64,000 nt of DNA from Eremomyces bilateralis CBS 781.70. Its lineage: Eukaryota; Ascomycota; Dothideomycetes; Eremomycetales; Eremomycetaceae. The notes beneath the pieces were generated by a model. It searched no databases, was not told where the DNA came from, and was given only the letters and a program-made list of their open reading frames with translations. Each line of letters starts with the position of its first letter. Within the stretch, counting starts at the first letter, position 1. The stretch lies in contig NW_022985069.1 of NCBI RefSeq assembly GCF_010015585.1, positions 1,655,846 to 1,719,845 of the forward strand, written 5' to 3'. Position numbers and translations under genes: made by a program. Below, in pieces: positions 10,313 through 21,531 of the stretch.

Positions 10313-12403
10313 CTAATATGCTCGCCCACCGTGACCCCTCCCAAACATCTCTTCCTCCGTCACCGCGCCCTCCCAGCTCTGCCTCCCGGCCCCCTCCTCC
10401 TGCTGCACCGGCTGTCCCGGCATCGGCGGCATCGGCAGCTGTGGCGACGGATAGTATCCCGTGCCCGTCCCGACGCCGCTGCTTACCGGCGTCCGATTCC
10501 CCAAGCTCGGACTCGGCTTCCCATAGCTCCCCGTTTCCTCGCTGATGAACCCGCGATCCGCCTCATCCAGATGCTCGCGGAATGACCCGCGATGGCTCGC
10601 CACGCTTTCGGGGCGCTGGGGGCTCAAGGGCGGGGGTATGAGTCCGGGCGCTCCGTAGTGAGGGTCGCGCGGATGAGGCGATGCGGGAGTCGTGGAGGCA
10701 TACGCGGGGCTGATAGCGGCGGCGGAGACGCTGATGTTACTGGTGTTGTCGGAGCGAATGGAACGGGGGGAGAGGAGGGAAGGGCCGGGGGATCCCTCGA
10801 TTTCGGATGGGGGGCCGTGTGGCTGGGTGAAGAAGCGAGGGTCGCCGGAGAGCTCGAAGACGGCGGGTCGGGACTCAAGTTCTTGCGAGGCGGGGGCATA
10901 GTGACCTTTATGGTCCTGTGAGGGGACGTAGTCGCCAAGTTCTTGTATGGAGGTGTCGTTGAGTTCGGTGGGATGGTCGAGAGGTGGTTTCTTATTGTCG
11001 GAGGCGGATAGGTCGAACGCAATGGGTTTGTCGTTGCCGTCCAGCTCGGGAGGAATCCGGCGGCGGGGTTTGCGGAAGCGGAAGAACCATATGGCAATGG
11101 CGCCAGCTAGGAGGAGCACGACGGCGCCAGCGACAATTCCGCCTATGGCACCGCCGGAGAGGTTAGTGGATGAGGGCGATTTAGAGTTGATGGGATTAAT
11201 GGTGACGATCTGAGCCGCGGATGTAGGGTCAAGGAACGTGGCCTGATTGACCGTGAAATTGGTTCGCTCGTGGTCAACGATGAGATATGCTTCTTGCAGG
11301 AATGTCCGGCCAAGGGTATACTGCGAATCGTTCGCAGCGCGACGGATCGGGAAGTAATTCGTCGGGTTCTTGTAATAAGGCCAACGGGCCTGGAGGTCGA
11401 AAGCCGCATAGGGGAGGACAATGTTGGTGCTGTTCCCATTGTCGTATGCAGTGTTTCCAAGTTTGAAGGTGATGGACGGCTTCAATTGCTGCATCTTCGA
11501 ACGCATGGTGTCATTAATTACGTAGAGCTCGGTCAGCTCGTCGTAAGTTAGGCCAAAAGCCTCTGCCATCAAGTCGCAAGCGTCTCGTGGCAACCATATA
11601 TCGGGTACGGTGCTGTCGATGACCGATAGATGTCCTTTAGGAGTGAAGGAGGCGACGCCAAGGAGTGTGTTCGATGCGATGATCGATTGTATGCCCACGG
11701 TCAATGCTCTTGAATCTTCTTCGGCGAAGCTGAAGGATAGCAATGAGGGATTGAAGCGGCTCGAGTCGTATCCTCCCAGAACTAGGTTTCCAAGTACTCG
11801 TTTCAGACGGTAAGGCGCTCCAGCAGTGTATCCATAGGAGAGAGAAGGGATCAAAGATTGGTTATACGCGTTGACGAGGAAGGAACTGAGGGTTGATGCC
11901 GATGAGGAGAAGCTGACCGGTCGGATTCCAAGCCCAAATATGCCCAGAAAATAATCTGTATCTGCGATACCGGCGACGATTTGTCTCCCTAAACCCAACG
12001 TGCCCGGATCCTGTGTCGAGCCCAAGGTGACGTTGTCGCTGCCGTAGTGTCCATGCCCTTCATACCCCAAACTTGCTTCCAAATCTAGAGTGTAGAGGCC
12101 GGTTTCCGTCCAGGTAGTACTTTCATTCCATAGAAAGCCTCGGCTCGATTGCCCGTTGAAAAGTTCGACACCGCGTTGTTGAGGACAGTCTTCCGGATCT
12201 CTCGAGGTGCACCCATCGGGCATTGGCACCCACGTTTCGGAGCCAGCCGTTGAAGGCAAGACACGGAAATTCTGGCCGGGTGTACCTATATGGATCCTAA
12301 AGGTTGACCAGCTTCCATCGTTTCCCTCCCATTCCTCCGAAGGACTGGCGACGTAAGGGGCAGGTGTGACGGTGTCGCGCCGTACGCGTCGCCGTTGGAA
12401 CAT
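10313..12403 (-). CDS. Membrane-anchored aspartic-protease homologue (probable pseudoenzyme)
   Basis: An uninterrupted frame of 696 residues. Residues 20-395 follow the pepsin fold (WSTFRIHIGTPGQNFRVLP, NLVLGGYD, LGRTFLQEAYLIVDHE). The first active-site motif, normally DTGS, reads S51-T-A-G-S; the second, near residue 265, reads DST instead of DTG/DSG. A single transmembrane helix follows at about 418-440, then a basic stop (RFRKPRRR) and a roughly 250-residue Pro/Ser-rich cytoplasmic tail. That is the layout of a surface protein with a cytosolic tail, not of a secreted enzyme. The chosen ATG gives no signal peptide; a 5' exon with one is likely, since the frame stays open upstream as far as a tctag acceptor near 12428. 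Substrate and role are unknown. Confidence 0.8.
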   Translation of the reverse strand: MFQRRRVRRDTVTPAPYVASPSEEWEGNDGSWSTFRIHIGTPGQNFRVLPSTAGSETWVPMPDGCTSRDPEDCPQQRGVELFNGQSSRGFLWNESTTWTETGLYTLDLEASLGYEGHGHYGSDNVTLGSTQDPGTLGLGRQIVAGIADTDYFLGIFGLGIRPVSFSSSASTLSSFLVNAYNQSLIPSLSYGYTAGAPYRLKRVLGNLVLGGYDSSRFNPSLLSFSFAEEDSRALTVGIQSIIASNTLLGVASFTPKGHLSVIDSTVPDIWLPRDACDLMAEAFGLTYDELTELYVINDTMRSKMQQLKPSITFKLGNTAYDNGNSTNIVLPYAAFDLQARWPYYKNPTNYFPIRRAANDSQYTLGRTFLQEAYLIVDHERTNFTVNQATFLDPTSAAQIVTINPINSKSPSSTNLSGGAIGGIVAGAVVLLLAGAIAIWFFRFRKPRRRIPPELDGNDKPIAFDLSASDNKKPPLDHPTELNDTSIQELGDYVPSQDHKGHYAPASQELESRPAVFELSGDPRFFTQPHGPPSEIEGSPGPSLLSPRSIRSDNTSNISVSAAAISPAYASTTPASPHPRDPHYGAPGLIPPPLSPQRPESVASHRGSFREHLDEADRGFISEETGSYGKPSPSLGNRTPVSSGVGTGTGYYPSPQLPMPPMPGQPVQQEEGAGRQSWEGAVTEEEMFGRGHGGRAY

Positions 12404-13347
12404 GATTGCGAACCGATAGGTTGGAACCTAGAGTAAAATGTACCGTCGCTGGTCGGGAGCGAGGTCTATGAGATTGGTTGAGCTCGCAGGGGAAGAGTCG
12501 GGAAGCGGGTAGTCGCGTAGAGAGCGGAGGTCCAGATAATAGCGTGCTAGATGCTCGGAGACGATCCGATCACGGTGTCGACATGACGAAATGGAGTTCA
12601 ATGGTCCTTGAACCTTGGAGAGAAAGAAAAGAACGTTCTTTTCGCAGATATCAAGTGGTCAACGCCGTTGCACCGATTGTGCCCAAGACCAGTGCAAGAG
12701 ATAAACATGGTCCGTGTCAATAATATAGGACGTACGTAGTACGTCGTACTGTGTAGGTAGCTCCTAAGAAAACGGGTCGTCGCCCGTCAGATGCTCCGAT
12801 GAGCCCAGATCACAGGTAGGAGCAGGAGGGATATGTCGAACCAAGTGGGAGGGGGTCTAGGGGACGAGCGAAAGCCGGGAGAAGAGATTAGATTCTGGGA
12901 TTTGATTGGAAGGTGGAGGTTCAGCTGGAGCAAATCATGCAAATGCCAAAAAGGGCTGAACAGGTTGGAGGTGGTCATGATCGGCTTCATAGCGTAGTCG
13001 ATCTACCGCGGCGTCAGGCGTGAAACACCGAAGGGCTGAACTGGCGAAGTGAGCTGCGAGAAGCCTTTGGGCTGAAAGGGGGTGTTTACAGTGATGCTAA
13101 AGAATTTCCGATGTAATTAACGAAAACGCTCGGGTAGCATTAATAAGGTATTTTAATCATTTAATACCTACCGTAACTAGGTAATTGTCAAGGCAGAAAG
13201 CCGAGAAAATGGTCCTCGTCCATGGGACACGAATACTCCCCTGCTTCTCTGGACCTCCTGTTCTCTGTGATATGCAAAAATCACAACACGACTATTCGTG
13301 TCGTATTCGCTGAGCGATTAATGACTACGTGATAGACTACGTGACAT
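12404..13347. other. Upstream region of the aspartic-protease homologue
   Basis: Probable promoter and perhaps an unplaced signal-peptide exon: a minus-strand frame near 12787-12850 encodes a hydrophobic run (WFDISLLLLPVIWA), but I could not join it by splice phase. The segment 13080-13190 is AT-rich. One copy of a recurring 12-mer sits at 12733-12744. Confidence 0.4.
12733..12744. repeat. Recurrent 12-mer TACGTAGTACGT, copy 1
   Basis: Identical copies occur at 18466-18477 and 45016-45027. All three lie between genes (the third in a divergent or upstream region of TERT). The function is unknown. Confidence 0.6.
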
Positions 13348-16300
13348 TTAAGAGACCCAAATCAGCACACCCACTCCAAGTCCGGATGAGCTCGCTGCTC
13401 GTTCCGCGCACACAAAACATGGTCCTCCTGTCCTCCGAATCACAGCATTTTTCCCCCTTTCCGAGCACCAAGCTCGAGCAAGCAGCTCGGCGCCGTTGCC
13501 GGTGGCATTGATGACCATAACATTCCTTTCTTCCGAGTCCTCCTCCGTATGGTCCTTGAGCCGTTCGACGGTCCAAATATTCTCATACCTGTACAATTCC
13601 CTCCGATGCACCTCGTGCGCACCCTTCGGCCCTCCATGGCAAGCCGGCACCGTGATAAATACCGGATTGGTGTATAGCCGGTAGGTAGTTAGCTCGTCAC
13701 TATCGTCCATCTTGAGCACAATCTGGGCGCGATACGCTGCCTGGCTATCAGAGTTCGGTTCGCTTGCTGATAGGTCCTTCTTCAGTTGGATGGCTTTCAA
13801 TTCACAAGTGCTGACTTGCCGCACCGGCGGTTCTGGGATGATCCAGTTTCTGGCATCTCGCATCTCAGCCGCCCATGGCCCAGGTTCTTCGCCCTCGCGG
13901 AGCTCTATATCTTTGTATGGATGGACTGAAGGAGCAATGTCGATGGGATCGCCGTCGTGCCAGGTTTTGTGCGGCAAAAGACTCAACTGCCGCGCCTTGA
14001 GGTGGACGTGACACGGCTGGTTTTCTGGAAGCGGTGGAATAATTTCGACAGGCGGGCAAGGACCGGTCCATCCGCAAAGCGAGATCACTCCTGGCAGGCA
14101 ACCGAGAACACGACCGAGAACCGTTCGGATACGCCAGTAGGACTTCTTCGGCAACGATAGTCCGCAATCGAACAATAGAGCGACACCCACAGATTCCTTA
14201 ATCGATGGTGTGCACAAAATCATAGCGCTCATGATTTTAAATGCACACCATTTGCCGGGGAGTGTCATGCCGTAGAGCCAGTCGTACAGATCGAGAGGAA
14301 TATTTTGCCCTCCCAGCATGGCGCCATACACATCTTCGGCGTAGTCTCGAACTTCATTCATATACGGCCACTTCATTTTGGCGGCAAATCGGAGGATTCC
14401 TTCCACCTGTTGCTCATGAACGCGTGAATACACCTTCACGGACTTCAAAATGATTTCAAAATCTCGATCGAGGTATGCCTTTCGAAGAACCTCTCGTTGA
14501 TCTTCGTCGGCTTTGTCAATAGCCTCAAGGCTTGCTTTTTCTTTCGCTTTCGCTTCGGCGAGACCTTTTCTCATTGCGTCGGTGGCATTGGTTCCCGCCA
14601 GACGCATTCCGGCCTCATACGCGCCAATTGCCGCTTTCAGAAGACCCAATTTGGCTGCCGCATGACCGAAGCGGGACCGTGCGTTGACGTATTTGGGGTC
14701 CAATTGCATCGCAATGGCCGCATCCTCCAGAGCTTTCTCGTGTCTTTCCATGGAGAGCTGCGCCGCTGATCTGTTGCTTCGATAGATGGCATTTCCCGGG
14801 TCGATCTTGATAGCTTCGGTGTAATTCTCGATGGCGTCGTCAAATTCTTTCCGTGCAAATGCTTCATTTCCCTTTTTCTTGAAAGCTTCCGCCTTTGCCT
14901 TCAACTCGGCCGTCTCTACCGCCTTGACCTCGGACAAGTCCAATTCCGGGTGAACCAGAATGATGGAAATATGATTGAGCCATAAATCCGCCACAATCAT
15001 CGATGCCAGAATTCTAGGGGTGAAGCCGGTCGAGTAGCTAGTCCTTTGACCATGCTCAAATCGTCTGGCGAGCTCTTTTGCAATGATGACCTGCCAGAGG
15101 AGGTTCCAGAGCTTATGTCCATCCCCAGGCGTGTGCCATTGGGATCCAATGCTAGAGGTCATTAAAAAGTTCGCGAAAATGTCAGTGCGGTTGAGTAGCT
15201 GAAACAGGTTCGAGAATTGGGTCCAATCGTCCACTGCATAAGCCGGGTTGATATATTTGATCCTACCGGGAGAATAGGTTAGCAAAAGATGTCCCTTTTC
15301 TCGTCATTGAGTAGACGTGTTAACTGTACCCCATATCGCCGGTGAAGTCTTTCAAGTCCACAGCATCCCTCTTAGGATTCCATCCGAACTGGGGTGGTCT
15401 GTTTTGCAGTTCGTCAATCCTCCGAAGCAGCGTTTTGGCCTTTATAGGGGGCATGTTTGAACGATTAACTAAGATTGTCTTCTTTAGAGGATGGTGCTCC
15501 TCTTCAAACTCCCAAGCCTCTAAACCAAACCCTTCAACGGTCACCGTGCCAGGATGGATACTCTCGTATTTGGGATAGCTTTCGATATTGAATAGGACTT
15601 GACTTTCCTCGGTGTCATCGTATTGGTAGTCTCTGAGTCCATCGATTTGACTCTTCAAAGGCTGGAACCGCTTCTTCTTGTACAATGCTTGCTTGGATCA
15701 GTATTCTGCGCCTTTCCGGTGACAGGATCATACTTACCAAACGATGCATGTGTTGTGGGAGGGTATGTGATGTCCCGATCCCACCAGCGATCCTCCTTTT
15801 TGCCACCCCAGTAGCAGTGGGTGGTGACCTTGGAGGTGTAGCTGTTTGCACCAAGGACCTGCAAACTCAAAGCCCCTGCGCGCTTCTTACCGCAGTAGAG
15901 GTCGATTTCGTTCAACTTCATCGCCAGTTCCGTTAGGGCTGGATCTTCTCCCTGAGTGGTTCTGCCATCGTCGCCATCGTCGACATCTTGGCGACTTTCA
16001 CGGTCTTCACCATCAGCGATAAGCGTTTGACTCGTCGTCCTATGGCCCGTTTGAAGCCCGGTCCCGGTGGTGCTCGCTGCACCAAGCATCCGCAGCCTCG
16101 CGCTCGCACAATCGGCTAGTTCTCTATACTCTTCTGCCGTCGCATCTTGAAGCAACCGAAGCTCCTCTACACTCGTGCTGCTCTTAACTTCAACTCTCAT
16201 TGCCTCTACAACCCGAGCCGTCGAGTCGGGGAACAAGTTCTCTAAACTGTCAATATGCCCTTGGATCTCCGTAATCATGGTCTGAAAATTCCGCTTGTTG

Positions 16301-16812
16301 TGAATTGCCCATCTTGTCTGCTTCTTTATGCTTGCGCCTCTCTGCGGATCACGCGCGCTACTCTGGAGACTCTCATAAGGCTTTTTGAAGATCGCCCTAA
16401 GTAGAAACTGCGCCTGTTCAACAGCAAGGCTGTCTTCTGCTTTTTTCATTGATGGCCGAAGCCCGAATGTGCTCTGCAGCCGCTCCGAGTCCTCAAATAC
16501 GTGCTGAATGCACGCGAGCAGCCGCATTACCGTATCCTTTGCATCTTTTCGCTCCAGGCGCGAATCCGGTTGAAGAACGTCGCCGTCGTTGTCGAGGCCG
16601 ATTGTGACGCCCCAACTAACTAGGCGAATTCGTTCGACTTCTAGCTTGACGCGAAGGAGCTCATATTCCATGCCATCATTCCGACCAGAATCGATCACTT
16701 CGAAAATCTGCACACATGTTTTCCAAAAAGTGACGACGCCGTGTACGACGTCAGCAGCGTCCGCCATCATTAAATTCAACCGACGTAGAACGGTAGAATG
16801 ATCAAAAGGCAT
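13348..16812 (-). CDS. HeLo-domain / TPR fusion protein
   Basis: Three exons (15738-16812, 15330-15687, 13348-15262) join in phase to 1115 residues; introns use GTAAGT/AAG and GTACAG/TAG. The N-terminal 200 or so residues match the HeLo domain pattern (FWKTCVQIFEVIDSGRND, ELLRVKLEVERIRLVSWG, then VMRLLACIQHVFEDSERLQ), the membrane-attacking domain of fungal cell-death proteins such as HET-S and of many fungal NLRs. The middle (about 350-595) is a region I do not recognise (QFGWNPKRDAVDLKDFTGDM). Residues about 598-715 are three TPR units of the Sti1/SGT co-chaperone type (KKKGNEAFARKEFDDAIENY, NRSAAQLSMERHEKALEDA). The C-terminal 400 residues contain a Cys/Pro-rich patch and no P-loop, so it is not a standard NLR. 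A role in self/non-self or stress-triggered cell death is inferred only from the HeLo part. Confidence 0.82.
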
Positions 16813-17408
16813 GAGAACCGTTGGGAGCCGCCAGTTTGTCAGAGAGATTGGATTTTCATGCGTTTCTCTCGACCTGTGACCGTGGGAGTTAGTGGTTCGC
16901 GCCTCAAGGGCTTAATATGCTGTGGTGTCTAAGTCTTGACTAGTCTCGTATCCAGAAGGCGAGATCCCATATTGTTAGTAATGACGCCCAGGCCGCCAGG
17001 CGGATGGTCGCGCGCGTGTAGTCCTGCCAGGCTGCTACAGATTTACGTACATAGTATGTATACCGGATAGTATACGGATAGGTAGAGGCACGTGGGTAAA
17101 GTACGACCTCAGCCTGGCTGGCCTGGCTTTACTGTACCTATCACCAGGCCACAAGGCCAACCCCACCACCATTATCAGATCCTCCTTCCCAATATTTTCA
17201 ATCCTAGTATTTCAAACCGAAGGCTGGATCAGTCGGCAAGGCAGGTGAGATTTGTCCACCGTGCTAGGAATTGGGGAAATTATTGGCTTAATTAAGCCTA
17301 GCGTATATGACCAATCTTCCCCTGAACAACTTTTCATGCCAGTTTATCACCAATCTTTCCCAAGGTCAACTTTAATTCTTAATTTACTCTCTCTCACAGA
17401 TCCAAACA

Positions 17409-17524
17409 TGGAAGATATTGCTGCTCCTCCAGATTGTCTCTGCGCTTCCTACGATGAAGCCTACAATGCTCTCAAAACCTATGACATGCAGCATGGCTAC
17501 GTATCTAGCAGCCTCCCTCGTTAG
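17409..17524 (+). mobile_element. Fragment of Mutator-like DNA transposon (FAR1-type N-terminus)
   Basis: The frame from the ATG at 17409 gives MEDIAAPPDC...ASYDEAYNALKTYDMQHGY, which is the start of the FAR1/WRKY-like DNA-binding domain found at the N-terminus of MULE transposases in aspergilli and relatives. It stops after about 38 residues, where the family continues for hundreds. Sequence up to about 18000 is AT-rich and carries further short coding-like pieces (PKRAAAEAALNAWKGLSPRK) in changing frames, which I read as more of the same decayed element. I did not find terminal inverted repeats. Confidence 0.45.
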
Positions 17525-18465
17525 AAGAGCTCTTAGCCGACATCGAGCGTCGACGCTTCAGTCCGTCCTATAGACTGCAGTAACATAGTCTCGGTGACCA
17601 ATTTTTTTTAGCGGAAGCAGGACAGGAAAACGATCCGACAGAACTGGTTGAAGCCCAGAATATGGCTCTGGCTATAAGAGGTGTGAATGCTTCCTGTACC
17701 CCAACAGTGGCGTAGAATTATCACTTTGGAGATATGGAAGCTTTCTACGATGAAAGATTTGTACAAGTCGATACTCGAAATGCTCTTCTTCAGTCTTAAG
17801 ATGTACGTTGAGAGAGTCCTAAGCGTGCTGCTGCAGAGGCGGCTTTAAATGCGTGGAAAGGACTCAGCCCGCGCAAGAGACAGCGACGTTAGTACTTAAT
17901 ATAATCTACCAATCTTAAGTACTTTAACGCATGAATATGACGAGACATCGGAATACGCTTTAGATTCTTCTCAGTCGAGGCCTCAGAGCCCTCAAAAGAG
18001 CTTAGTTATACATAAAATTAATACGTAAAATATTTCCATGCTAGTGATAATATGGCTAGCGTGGTGGACAAATCTCACTGGCCAGTCTGCAATAACTCTA
18101 GATGGGTGGGTGACTGGACGTAGAGTTCAAATCGTTACTACTTACTACAGGCACGTCTCCAGTGGCATCTCCAGTGGCATCTCCAGTTCACAAGATTACA
18201 GGATCATCCCGACATGCAGAGCCTATAACCCATCTTGTCGCAGACCAAGGTATCATCTATGGGAGCCTAAGGCTACAAACTGCATTAATAATCTTGCCAT
18301 GAGTCTCGTATATCTGCAGGACCAGGGCACCGGGCATTCACATAGAACACACAACTTACACAATAATACAACAACTTCGCTGCTGTAACAACAGCACCTA
18401 ACTCCCAACCATTTTAGCACATCACGTGCGACACATCTCAACGTTCGCATTCTTCATAGGTACAA

Positions 18466-18477
18466 TACGTAGTACGT
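18466..18477. repeat. Recurrent 12-mer TACGTAGTACGT, copy 2
   Basis: Identical to 12733-12744 and 45016-45027; here it is followed by a partial echo (ttttACGTG). Confidence 0.6.
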
Positions 18478-19362
18478 ATTTTACGTGTAAGTAATGACTA
18501 AGTAATAAATTTGTATGGCAATTGGCAAATTTCCGGTATTTAATCAAATCCACACGTTTCCCGTCCCTTTCCCTCCGTCTAATACTTGCAGTGTGCAGCT
18601 GCAACTTTCGCCCAGCTCGACGCCATATACACTTGGCAATTGGCATTCCGCTCCAGTTATGGTTAATAATTCAGTTTGATTGCACACTTATACTCTCAAG
18701 TGCGTCTCAGCGACGCCCGAAATGCGTCTCTCCGTCAGCCTTTGTACGCCTTTTCCATACTCGCCTTCAGCCTTGGGGCTAAGCCAAAGCTGCCAGTTGA
18801 TCGACTGTTGATCGCTCATTGGTGAGATTGATCACCCATCGATCATCCATTGATGGCCTTGTTTGGTACATAGTTTCATCCTTCACTGCATCCATTCGCT
18901 GATATCCCGCCAGTAGCCAATGGCTTAATGATATATTCCCCCGTCCCTAACGTGTCGCGAATACCGCCGGGGTGACACTGGGCAGGTCTTCTACTATGGT
19001 ATCTTCATCGCTGGCATCATGGCATCATGGCATGGCCTAGGTGCCTAGTCAGGCCCTTCCACTTTCCTTTAGTATACTTAGTACTTCCTTGGTCGCTACT
19101 CGAGTTCCCTTTTCGGTTTTCAGCTTTCAACATGTTCTCTTCCTTTATCAATCATCCTTGGCCTGCGGTGGAGCCGGTGCATGTGTATGAGTTGGTCGCT
19201 CTAGTGACTGGCTCTGCGCTATATTACTCCTTTTAAGAATAGGTGACGCATGGTGGACATGTGGTGACCCGACCCGAACCACCTGAAAACCGTACTTTAA
19301 TATCGTCCTATCTTCTCTCTACTACTCTCATCTTCTTCCAACTATCGACAGAGATACGAGTA

Positions 19363-21531
19363 ATGGCGCAGAGAAGACGACTCCTGAGCGCACCCATGCT
19401 ATTGTGGGCTTCGTTGTCTGCTTTCCCCCTCACTCATGCTCAAGGTAAGTCACTTTTCACTCTCAAGACTCACACAAGCGGATAGAGTTAATGGCCAGGT
19501 GGTTGGAAAAGGTCTATGGCCCATGTGTGTCGTACGATCGGTTCCTTGAATCATGCAACCACAGTATTGTGTTGAAATGCCACAGCCCATTCTAACTTAC
19601 TCGCAGTATCCTGGTCAAATTTGACAATTTCCTCTTCGTCTTCACCAATAATTGCACTCAATTCTGGGTCGGGGTCGTCGTCCTCTTCATCTTCGTCGGG
19701 GTCGCCATCGCCTCCCACTATAACGCAACCTTCAACGAAGTTATCCAGCAATACGACATGCTCACAATGTGAGATCGCTGCCCTTTACAAGGAGATAAGG
19801 TATCCGGGGGGTGTGGACGAGGATGCTCCACGAAATGTGACACTCTCCGTTCAACCAAAAATTACCACCTTCTCAGATGGCTCGTCGGAGACCAACTTTG
19901 TCACGATCACCTATATTGGTCCGAACGAGACCCTCGGAGCGAATGAAACGATCACCCAGACATCCTTAACATGGACCCAGTCCGGTCTCGACACCATTTT
20001 CACGTACCCCACCGTGTACGTCGCCTTCAACAGTATCAAGGGGGCTTTCTCCAGCTTCAATCCCAACGCAACGGACGCCTCCACTTGCGTCTCAGTCGAA
20101 CCAACCAAGATTGCTCTCGCAGAGGCCGACTACAACCGCCTGGTGTATCCCTGGATCACCTCCGGTCCTGACGATATCTCCCCTCCTACGGATGCCGCTT
20201 CGTTGCGAGTGGAGGCGAGCGTCTTCTCCTACATAGACGCCCTCCCAACCGTCAAGGAGCAGCTGTCGCTCCCCCCGGATATTTGGCCGAGCGACTGTGC
20301 CAGTACCATCACTCATGGCCCCGCTCTCACTCATACTAAGATAATAACGCATCAAAGCGTGAACTTCCTAATGCAAACCGGTGCACCTGAGTTTGTTGAT
20401 GGTGGAAGCAAAGGCGGCGGCACGGGTGGCGATACTGGTACAGGTACCGGCGGAGGCTCGGGCAGCGATGGGGGAACTGGTGATGGGAGCAATGGCGGAT
20501 CCCCAGGCGACGGGAACAGTGGTGGTTCTGGCGGCAATGAGGACAATGGAGGGATCAACAATGGAGGCTCGACAGGCGGCGACGTAGGTGGAGCAATTGG
20601 CCAAATTCTTGGCCCGAACAGTGGCGAGGGGGGGTCGTCCGACGGTTCGTCTGGAGGTTCGTCTGGCGGTTCATCTAGCGGGTCTGGCTCAGGGGGTTCT
20701 CCTGGCGATAATGTTGGAGGCAGCATTGGCCAGCTGTTCGGACAGAACGACGGACCTGGTGGGAGCGGAAGCGGCAGCGGAAGCTCCTCAGGGGGAAGCG
20801 CTGGCTCCGGCTCCGGCTCCGGCTCCGGGTCGGGATCGGAATCAGGCACTGGATCAGGATCAGGATCAGGTGCTGGATCCGGCTCTCTCCCTGTTGGCGG
20901 AACCCCCGTCCCATTTTCAGTCGGTCCAGGCGGCACAGTGGTTGTCAATGGGGAGACCGTTACCCCCGGCCAAGTCGCCACGATCAACGGTGTCCCCGTA
21001 TCCGTTCCCACAGGCGCCTCTGGCGCTGGACCCGGCTCCGATGGTGCCGGTGGCGTGTTGGTCGTCGGCGGATCGACCATCACCCTCCCCGCCGGGCCAG
21101 CGGGCACCCAGGGTTCTCGTCCCGGTGTGCAAGGTCCCGAGTCGGGACAGCCTGGAGCTGCTGCGAGTGGACCGATCATTGGATCTCAGACGCTTTCGGT
21201 GTCGGGTGGGCATTTGCTGATCGGAGGGACGACACTGACGTCTGGGGTTACCGTCATTGCCGGTACAACCGTATCTGTTGGATCTGAAGGGACAGTGGTG
21301 GTAGGTGGAAGCACGACTGTCCTGCTTGGCGTAACGACCATCGGCGTGGGTGACTTGATCGCGAGTGGTTTTGGAGAGACGATAGGGCCTTCTACCTCCG
21401 CAGATGCAACTGGATCTGGTGTTCGCCCGCCACCTTCGAGTGGAGCCGGTAGGGAGAAGGAGAACAGTGCTTGGACGATTAGCATAGGGGTTATGGGTGC
21501 TCTTGGTTTGGCTGTTGTCGGTGCAATGTAG
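19363..21531 (+). CDS. GPI-anchored, Gly/Ser-rich cell-surface protein
   Basis: Exons 19363-19444 and 19607-21531 join in phase (GTAAGT; TCTAAC branch; CAG) to 668 residues. The first exon is exactly a signal peptide (RRRLLSAPMLLWASLSAFPL ... HAQ). The N-terminal 270 residues form a folded-looking domain with many N-glycosylation sites (NET, NAT, NTT) and a CSQC pair. Residues about 290-455 are a Gly/Ser/Asp tract. Then come repeated short beta-like units built on GG(T/S)x-TV-x-G (for example GGTVVVNGETVTPGQVATIN). The C-terminus has a small-residue site (SSGAG) and hydrophobic tail (AWTISIGVMGALGLAVVGAM), a GPI-attachment signal. Most likely a structural wall protein or adhesin; no catalytic motif seen. 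Confidence 0.85.
20401..20892 (+). repeat. Coding low-complexity tract (Gly/Ser minisatellite-like)
   Basis: Within the wall-protein gene, degenerate units of GGCGG-, GGTTCGTCTGGA- and GGCTCCGGCTCC-type repeat many times, for example four adjacent GGCTCC units near 20808-20830 and three GGATCA units near 20850-20870. Such tracts often change length between isolates. Confidence 0.7.

Larger units (their letters stand above)
16813..19362. other. Gene-poor, AT-rich region with transposon scrap
   Basis: It holds a FAR1-like transposase fragment (separate entry), AT-rich decayed sequence at about 17580-18050, and otherwise short frames only. A 16-nt direct repeat unit (ggcatctccagt-like) occurs near 18166-18192 and CATGG/ATCATGG repeats near 19015-19035. 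The last few hundred bases are pyrimidine-rich and should be the leader of the wall-protein gene. Confidence 0.45.

Noticed and set aside
20352-21179. 275-codon Pro/Asp-rich minus-strand frame
   Set aside because: It is the antisense of the Gly/Ser repeats of the wall-protein gene; its Pro-Asp-Pro repeats simply mirror them.
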